Position numbers and translations under genes: made by a program
Shown here: one piece after another, positions 57,465-64,000 of the stretch
Layout: every line of letters starts with the position of its first letter
Position numbering within the stretch: position 1 is the stretch's first letter
The notes under the pieces: generated by a model
Told to the model about the DNA's origin: nothing
Database searches by the model: none
The model's input: the letters and a program-made list of their open reading frames with translations, nothing else
Source: Aporrectodea caliginosa
Lineage: Eukaryota > Annelida > Clitellata > Crassiclitellata > Lumbricidae
DNA length: 64,000 nt
Direction of reading: 5' to 3'
NCBI GenBank assembly: GCA_020284085.1
Contig: JACEVL010000467.1
Span: 846,501-910,500 of the forward strand

Positions 57465-58679
57465 CAGGGCCGGTTTAACCACTAGGCGAACTAGGCGGCC
57501 GCCTAGGGCGGCACGCTTCTGGGGCGGCAAACTGATAAATAAAAAATATTCGTTTAAAACATTGCCGGCGTTTTGCCACCATTCATTAATAAATGAATAC
57601 GAAAATAAGAAGCGGCTTCAAACAGACCACAGACATTTCGAAATCTTAACGTCAGTGACGGTCAGTCATGTGGCACGCCACGCATATGCCCTTAACTATC
57701 GCAGGTTTGAAGTTGGAATTACTAGCGACATATTTGAAATGAAACTGAGACCGATCATCATGCTACTTTCGGTTTTCCCAAGATCTAATTTTAATCCGAA
57801 CTTCTAAAATGGGGTTTTCTGAAGACCTTATGTTTTCACTTGGGTTTTACTAAAAACTGAAACCCTGTTTTCATTAAAAGTTTAATCAATTTTGTTAACA
57901 TGGCCTGACCCCCTCCCCCTGTCACAAACTGTCACACTTTCATAATTCATGTCACAGAAAAATCCAGTGCTAGTATAAACCAGACACTAAAGATAACGGT
58001 CTGGGTGATCGAGGTCAATAAATGGCGCAATATGTGTGCAAGCATTGATATACTAGATTTAAAATATAGTCTTAAATAGTTACTAGACGCCGCATAGGCC
58101 TATTTATTCAATTTGACGTCTTCTTGACACTTCCAGTTTTTGTGGCTAATAATGAAGCTCAAAAGAAATATATTCTGTAGGCCTACGTCCATGCTGCAAG
58201 AAAGATTTGTTGGACTGGGCCTATAGCTACATTAATTGTCAATTGAACATGATAGGCCTCTTGCTGGAGACATTGAACTGATAGAACTCTTCTACATTTG
58301 CTAAAGTGAAAGCGCGAAAAATAAAATTTTGAAATTACATTATAATTATGTCTACAGACTTCGTAGAAAGTTCGTACGTAGGTAGGATTATGGCTTAGTA
58401 CACGTAGTCGTAGGATTTCTCATAAAGTGTTCAAACGAAAAATGTGCACTGTCTCATTATTTAATAGGCCTGGATGTATTTACATTTTAAATTCCCATTA
58501 AATTTGTTACATCGTATACAGCATAGGCTGCATAGCTAATGCAGTTCCCATACTGTTACTGTTATTATGGATAACTTTTAAATTAACTTAGTTAATTTAA
58601 TATTAATTAGTTATCGCAGTTAATGGGGCGCAGCGCGACAGGTTCGCCTAGGGCGGCAAATACTCTGGCGCCGCCCCTG
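57465..58679. mobile_element. hAT-type element (1215 bp)
   Basis: Ends CAGGGCCGGTTTAACCACTAG and CTCTGGCGCCGCCCCTG; both ends carry GCCTAGGGCGGCA in inverted orientation. The 8-bp TSD GATAGATA (57457-57464, 58680-58687) is perfect but lies in GATA repeats, so it is weak alone. No intact transposase. Confidence 0.85.
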
Positions 58680-58800
58680 GATAGATAGAGATAATAGAGA
58701 TAGGTGGGTGAATGGATGGATAGACATATAGACAGACCCATACAGATGGATGAATTTATAGACAGACACAGACAGACAGATAGATACAGATAGAGAACGA
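58680..58800. repeat. GATA-rich repeat, right part
   Basis: Continuation of 57190-57464. Confidence 0.88.
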
Positions 58801-58889
58801 TTGAGTTCCAACAGATTCGACTAAATGTTAGACAGTCTTGGCATATTGGTATTATGTAGCCTACATGCATTGCCATTATGGCATTACGA

Positions 58890-59060
58890 TTAAAAAACTA
58901 TGGAACTTGCTTCCTCCTTTGACACGTTCCTGCTTATTAACTGGTGGGCCAAGTGCCTCTTTTCGTAATTGTTGGGTCTTTCGCACCGAGAGCGCCTCTG
59001 ATTGGTGTGCACTGGGAGAGGCGCTTTATAAATTGATAGATACAATACAATGCAATAATT
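58890..59060 (+). mobile_element. LINE 3' end with terminal hairpin
   Basis: KLWNLLPP-like LINE ending, then AGCGCCTCT (58991-58999) and AGAGGCGCT (59017-59025), then TTATAAATTGATAGATACAATACAATG. Confidence 0.78.
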
Positions 59061-59639
59061 GTCGAGACAAAACAATCAACGGAGCAGTGCGTATTAGATC
59101 GTCAATTATTCACGTTGCCCGAGTTGTACGCAGCTAACCTATGAATCGAGATTAACCTGTTTGGTACATTTCATACAGCGTACATTCATATGCACATGTC
59201 CCATGCACATACTTCATGCACCTCGGACCGTGCAATCCCGAGATTAAACTCTTAAATACGCCACTGTAGGTATGCAGCTCAAAACTTGGGCCAGCGGCAG
59301 TCTGCAGTTTAGGCCAGGTTGAAGGATGGGACAAGCGGCCAAACTGTCCGACTCAACTGCAGAGCTTCATGATAGTTAATAGCCCTCAGAGGTAATACAT
59401 GTGTGTGATACGTCTACCACAGCCCTACTTCTTTCTCCCCTAGTAATTGTCTTATAGTGGAACTCTGACCCATTTGAAGGAAGGTCAATATAGACAAAGT
59501 ATTATCGAGGTTAACCCCCCTCCTAACCCATTTCCTATACGTGCGTACATTACCAGTAGCCCCTCATACGCAAGCAGATGCTTTGGTTTACCCTTCCCAC
59601 CTCCATGTTTCCCAAGACACTTAATACACTGTATACCAC
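59061..59639. other. No gene recognised
   Basis: No repeat edges or domains seen. Confidence 0.45.
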
Positions 59640-59970
59640 AATTCCAATACAAAGGCACGTTCAACGAAGACTCACGATGGTTTGGACATGTACAGAGAGA
59701 ATGCCAGTTGACCGAATTCCACACAATGCACTACATGCAAGATTCGAAGGAAAAAGAAACAAAGGCAGACCAAGCCTAGAGTAGATAGATAATATAAATG
59801 AGGACATAACATCACTTTGACTAACACTAAAGGGAGCAATGGACTTGACAAATGACCGAGGACAATGGAAATCATTTATTCATACCCATCGCCGGCCAAA
59901 TGACCTTCTAGTTCCCCGGTCTCGGTGCCACAGCACGGCATTGGCATCAGGAACTGATGATGATGATGAT
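59640..59970 (+). mobile_element. LINE ORF2 C-terminal remnant with 3' end
   Basis: ERMPVDRIPHNALHARFEGK, then RNKGRPSLE, then LTLKGAMDLTNDRGQWKSFI, then CAGGAACTGATGATGATG. The last part recurs at 63532-63650, so this is a defined family. Confidence 0.85.
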
Positions 59971-60099
59971 GGCGCAATAATTATTTAGGTAACTCATATC
60001 TATATAACTAGACATTATACGTGTAAATACAGTTATACAGACTTGCAGCATGTTTGTCTGTATTTACATGTATCTGGCTTAGTACAAGTCAGAATACTG

Positions 60100-60142
60100 T
60101 TGTCCTCAAGATCACTGTACCGTACAATGATCTTGAGGACAA
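60100..60142. promoter_or_regulatory. Perfect 15-bp inverted repeat (hairpin)
   Basis: Arms TTGTCCTCAAGATCA (60100-60114) and TGATCTTGAGGACAA (60128-60142) around a 13-base loop CTGTACCGTACAA, itself partly palindromic. It lies about 470 bases beyond the poly(A) signal at 60609. Function unknown. Confidence 0.6.
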
Positions 60143-60186
60143 TGATCCTGTGACGTACAGCCTTCCACAAAGCTCTAAATAATTAT

Positions 60187-60430
60187 GTATGTAATGTTCG
60201 TTTATTAATTCAAACTGACAACTATGCATCGTTATAGTAGTAACAGATGATAACAAGTTTAACATGAGTTGAATTTAACTGTATGGCAGCCTGCAAGGTG
60301 ACATCTGTCCTACTGCTCATTTTACAGTTGCCGCTAGGGAGCTAAAGGTTAAGTCAACCTTATGGGATAGCAAACATCAAACTCGCATCTTTCTGATCTT
60401 TGTGCCAGCATGTCACCATTCAACCATCTA
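60187..60430 (-). mobile_element. tRNA-derived SINE (family I)
   Basis: Plus: TGTTCGTTTATTAATTCAAACTGACAA, TGAATTTAACTGTATGGCAGCC, CCTACTGCTCATTTTAC, CAAACTCGCATC, TTTGTGCCAGCATG: the reversed order of family I. Confidence 0.83.
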
Positions 60431-60589
60431 ATCAGGATGGATGTATAAAATTGTGGTGGAATGGGAGTAAAAGGCAGATGCAAGCTGCCATTCGTCTTCT
60501 AAGAGCTTTGTCAGGAAACACTAAACATCAGGGTTACTTGTGATTATGATTAGTTGAACAGTATTTAAGATCATGTAAAGACACCAAAA

Positions 60590-62358
60590 CTTTCTGTACG
60601 AAAACATATTTATTGACTAATGCACTTCTTCGGTTCAACTGACCTGCTTCTTAACTTTGGACAACTTATCTAATATTGTTAGCATGTAACAAATCAATTC
60701 ATTGATAGGACACACAACAAATGCCTACAGCAGATCTAAACAACAGACAGTTGTTCCAATAATTGATCCTGTCCTACCAATGCCATTATTTTAATCAAAT
60801 GGTTAACTCTTTAACGACGAGCATGTACTAAAAGTGTTAGGGTTTAACACTTTAACGAGCTGCATTGGTTTCCCAGTCAATTTTAGTACTCTTGTCCTTA
60901 AAGCGTTGTGCTGAGCCAGTCACATTTCAATAGTTGAGAGAAATGGGAGGTCACAGAAAATCAGCAACCTTAAAGCAAGTGTGACCTATTAGCCAGCAAT
61001 TTACTGCCTTGCAACAATCTGTTTAAATTGGTTGCAAGCAATGATTCGACCTACCTACACTGCATCTGGAGCTTCTATTGTTTCTCACAATAGTCTTGCA
61101 GTGCTAAAACTCAGCTTTCTAATACTGGCTTTTCTTAATTCAAATTTTGTCCAGTGGCTTCAGAGAAACTTTGCAAAAATGTAATGACCCGCTCAATTGA
61201 AGAAACTTTCAAATGAAGAGAAACAAAGTCGAAACCAGCAACACGATACCTCTTGAAACTCCCACCCTGCACTGACCCCCAAGTATGGAAGGACCAGATG
61301 GCCAGGATTTACATGGACACTCACCCATCCGTAAATATTCATTCAGTACAGATTTATATAGCACCTATAAACGGCAACTACTACGGCAAAATTGGAAACC
61401 TTGAATATGTACTGATCATGGTCAACTTCACTGTATTCACCAGCATCAAATTCACAGCAACGTTTGAAAACTTTTCAACCATGAACCATTGACACACTTT
61501 ACAGCAAACCATTCCAGCCTTATGTACAGCACCTGGCACAGAAAGTCTGGTAAATATGCGTAGTCATAATTGCAAATTAAGTGTATCTTCATCAGAAACT
61601 CCTCAGATGCGCTTACGGCTGATAAGACAAAACCACAAGTGAACAAGAAGGTTGCAAACAGCTTTTGCTTGAAAGTCAACTCAGTGTAGAAAGCCAATGA
61701 AGGATGCCATGGCAACATCAGGCAAACAGCATCTTCGGACCACATGATGTTGTGTACAACAGGAATAGCGTCTCAAAGGTCTTTGGACCATCTTGGTAGA
61801 GCAATGACCTTAACCCTGTACCATAACCCTTGGGGCGTCCTTAAACAAAGAACAATTATGTAGGTAACTTAGTCTAATCTTGCTACTACAAACAACTTAA
61901 ACTTTGCAATGAACTTAAGAGCATCAAAACAATATTGTCTTCAAACTGCACTTCAGTTTCAACAAATTGGGAAACTTATAGAGAACTCATGCAATCCAGA
62001 GGCTGGGGAGGGGGATAAGAACATCTGCTACACTACAGAAACATTTAATCACTCCGACACATAAACAACAAATCTTAAACGGCTCAACTTAAAAGGAACA
62101 GCTGGAAGAAAACCCACACCTATGCCGACAGGTATGCAGTCCTATTACCACTGCAGACAAGAAACTTCCCGTCGTTTCTACAGTTTCTTTGTTCGCATTA
62201 GAAAAGCAAAATCGAACGCACAGTTTCTACTGCCTCTATGTTTTCTTCGGCTGTGCCTGTAACGGCCGCATACTAGCAGTCGATGAAGACTTGACATTGC
62301 TAAACACATCTGCAGCAGGGCACCAGTCTGAGAAATCGCTGGACCTGACTCGATTCGA
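60590..62358 (-). other. Probable 3' UTR of the RNA-export adaptor gene
   Basis: Repeat-poor sequence between the stop codon and the AATAAA. Short ORFs on both strands (for example 61253-61492 plus, 61452-61745 minus) have no domains. The UTR reading is inference from position and the absence of repeats. Confidence 0.5.
60609..60614 (-). terminator. Candidate poly(A) signal of the RNA-export adaptor gene
   Basis: AATAAA on minus, about 1.75 kb downstream of the stop at 62361-62359. The intervening sequence lacks the SINEs and microsatellites that fill the rest of the window, as expected of a 3' UTR. Confidence 0.5.
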
Positions 62359-62512
62359 TCACTTGTCGCTCATCATCGTCACGTCGCCCGGCTGACGAGC
62401 CATGTACTCATCAAGCTGGTTGTCGAGATACTCCCTCGTTGGGGCAGTTCCTGGTGACCCTCGTCCTCGCCCACGTTGTCTCGTCCACGATCCTCGTGGA
62501 CTACCGCGTCCT
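62359..62512 (-). CDS. Terminal exon of an RGG-rich mRNA-export adaptor (CHTOP/ALYREF-like)
   Basis: A plausible acceptor, TTTTTCCATTGTCGACAG (62514-62513), then an open frame entered in phase 2 and 50 codons to TGA (62361-62359). The peptide is arginine/glycine-rich (TRQRGRGRGSPGTAPTREYL), followed by LDNQLDEYMARQPGDVTMMS and the C-terminus DK. LDNQLDxYM is the motif at the C-terminus of CHTOP (FoP duplication region), with a related LDAQLD in ALYREF. These nuclear proteins bind RNA through RGG repeats and help recruit the TREX/NXF1 export machinery. The second LDAEL repeat of CHTOP is missing, so assignment between the two is open. Upstream exons lie beyond 64000. An alternative acceptor two bases further in is possible but would change the phase. 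Confidence 0.62.
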
Positions 62513-62578
62513 CTGTCGACAATGGAAAAAGTAATCGAATTTACTTAATGTAAACAAAGGGTGTAAAAGAAGTGAACA

Positions 62579-62971
62579 GGGTTGCTACAAGGTTGATAAA
62601 ACAAAAATCCATGACTTTCCATGACTTATTTTAGACGAAAAAAGACCTACCTTCTAATTGCTTCATTGAAGTAATCAGTACTTTATTACACCCAAAGGCA
62701 GAAAAAACAAATCAAACTTTTGGTCAAAACACACATGCGCAAAGCTGAACAAACATAATAATAATAGTAATATTTATCGAAATTTAGAAATATGATTGGA
62801 AATATGTCTATTAATGATTTTTCATCTTCCATGACTTTCCATGACCTAGCTATTTTCAAATTCCATGACTTTCCAAGACTTTTTGGAAAACATCTGGTTT
62901 TCCAGGTCTTAAATTTTTAAAAGTCTGATTCCATGACTCTCCATGTTTCCACGATCTGTGGCAACCCTGAA
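62579..62971. mobile_element. MITE-like element in the last intron of the adaptor gene
   Basis: Ends CAGGGTTGCTACAAGG and ATCTGTGGCAACCCTG are inverted. The interior has repeated CCATGACTTTCCATGAC words. No matching 8-bp TSD is found, so the hAT label is by terminal sequence only. It begins 65 bases upstream of the acceptor. Confidence 0.7.
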
Positions 62972-63531
62972 TTAAGTAATATGCTGTGACAGGTATTCAT
63001 TTTCATTTCAGTGGGGGATGGAAAGAATATACCCTATCCCCTAGTTTAGGCTAAAATGCTGTAGGCAGGTATATCTTTCATTTCAGTGGGGTCAAGGATG
63101 ACACATCCCATTCTCAATAGAGCTTAGGATGAATGGTGACACCAATGGAAATGTGCTACTCAATATTTCATCTTTATCATTTATAAGAAAAATATCTAAA
63201 GTAATATGCATACACCAGTAATATTGCTATAATATTATTAAAATAAACAGAGTGGGAAGGAAGTATCTGCAAGAAAATGAATGGAGGCCGCCAACTTCCA
63301 TACACGCACGGGTGGTGTGTTTAAACAGGCATTTGCACATTTTAGCAACACCACACCACTTGTTGTCAGACTCTGAATTCAACTGAATGACACAGGGCAG
63401 AACATCATTTACAAACAATAACCTGGATTTATCGACTAATGCTCCTTCGTTTGATAATGACACTAACTATAAAGCAATAATATCAAAGCAAATACTAATA
63501 ATATTAATACTAGTAATATTAAACTCACTTA
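62972..63531. other. Intron: no recognised exon
   Basis: A partial duplication of TTTCATTTCAGTGGGG occurs at 63003 and 63078. No coding segment was recognised. Confidence 0.5.
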
Positions 63532-63650
63532 CTAACACTAAAGGGAGCAATGACTAGATAAATGACGGACAACAATGGAGATCATTTATTCGTACCCATC
63601 ATCGGCAAATGCCTGGCGTCAGGAACTGATTATGATGAATCTTAATAAAA
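63532..63650 (+). mobile_element. LINE 3' end (same family as 59640-59970)
   Basis: ACTAACACTAAAGGGAGCAATGA, GGACAACAATGGAGATCATTTATTCGTACCCATC, GGCGTCAGGAACTGATTATGATGA. Confidence 0.82.
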
Positions 63651-63669
63651 GCAATCAATGATAGCTACA

Positions 63670-63845
63670 GCATCCTGAGTGGCCGAGTGGGTTGGTAGCC
63701 TGCTCGTCACGCCGAATGCCCCGGGTTCGCTTGCGGTCGGGTCGGTTTATCAGAGATCAAAAACTCGGATCTTTACTGCGGGTGGCTCGTTCGCATTATA
63801 GCCGTGGAGTACAATAAAAGCACACAATACAACTACATCACAATA
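63670..63845 (+). mobile_element. tRNA-derived SINE
   Basis: CTGAGTGGCCGAGTGGGTTGGTAGCC (A-box-like, Leu/Ser-tRNA-like) and CCCCGGGTTCGCTTGC (B-box-like), with a tail ACAATACAACTACATCACAATAC. Confidence 0.72.
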
Positions 63846-63848
63846 CAA

Positions 63849-64000
63849 CTAGGGCGCGGTGGTTTAGGGGTATGTTCGGTGCCTTGCAGCTGGAGGGTTG
63901 CGGGTTCTAATCCACCTCAAAGTCGCCGCCTAGGGACCCTGGGCAAGTCCTTCACTCGCAATTGCTCATGCGCTTCCAGCGTGAAACTCCGATTCAGCTT
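63849..64000 (+). mobile_element. tRNA-derived SINE head (family II), cut by window end
   Basis: GCGGTGGTTTAGGGGTATG, GTTGCGGGTTCTAATCCACCTCAAA, CTGGGCAAGTCCTTCACTCGCAATTGCTC, GTGAAACTCCGATTCAG. Collinear with the reversed copy at 24948-25200. Confidence 0.85.

Noticed and set aside
61253..61745. 79- and 97-codon ORFs near 61.3-61.7 kb
   Set aside because: No domain; they lie in the probable 3' UTR of the adaptor gene.
63670..64000. tRNA genes
   Set aside because: A- and B-box-like sequences are parts of SINEs with bodies and tails; no cloverleaf with a proper acceptor stem was evident.

Overview
The window is nuclear DNA from an animal. Coding DNA is confined to short GC-rich exons with GT/AG borders, separated by kilobases of AT-rich intron full of microsatellites, minisatellites, SINEs, LINE tails and cut-and-paste transposons. 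An SUEL (sea-urchin-egg-lectin type) domain, abundant TAGGCCTA-type words, tRNA-derived SINEs and hAT/mariner elements suggest a marine invertebrate, with an echinoderm or other invertebrate deuterostome most plausible. The species cannot be fixed from the sequence alone. There is no sign of prokaryotic, viral or CRISPR content. Main gene (minus strand, 46075 down to 5087, about 41 kb): I assemble six coding exons whose splice sites and phases agree: 45994-46075 (start codon, signal-peptide-like), 18879-19169 (SUEL lectin domain), 14599-15066 (CUB-like domain), 8557-8712 (Sushi/CCP domain), 6684-6771 (transmembrane helix) and 5087-5702 (cytoplasmic tail and stop). The domain exons are all phase 1-1, the membrane exon is phase 1-2, and the total is 1701 coding bases, exactly 567 codons. 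The predicted product is a single-pass cell-surface lectin-like receptor of about 566 residues whose tail carries NPxY and PPxY motifs. Exons 2 to 6 are well supported; the link to exon 1 across a 27 kb intron is an inference. Second gene (minus strand, right end): 62359-62512 is the terminal coding exon of an arginine/glycine-rich RNA-binding adaptor ending in an LDNQLD-type C-terminal motif as in CHTOP/ALYREF. It is followed by a probable 3' UTR reaching a poly(A) signal near 60.6 kb; its other exons lie beyond the window. Everything else is repeats. Transposons with intact target-site duplications (TSDs) are unusually easy to see: at least ten hAT-type elements with 8-bp TSDs, two mariner elements with about 208-bp terminal inverted repeats (one a nearly intact DD37D transposase nested inside a hAT-type element), and one element flanked by TTA. 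Three tRNA-derived SINE families and several LINE ORF2 C-terminal remnants share a 3' hairpin (AGCGCCTCT ... AGAGGCGCT followed by ATAAAT) that shows compensatory changes between copies. Tandem arrays include a 37-bp array (1-484), a 21-bp array (28150-29770) and a 30-bp array (40019-42028); the last two give long spurious ORFs because their periods are multiples of three.
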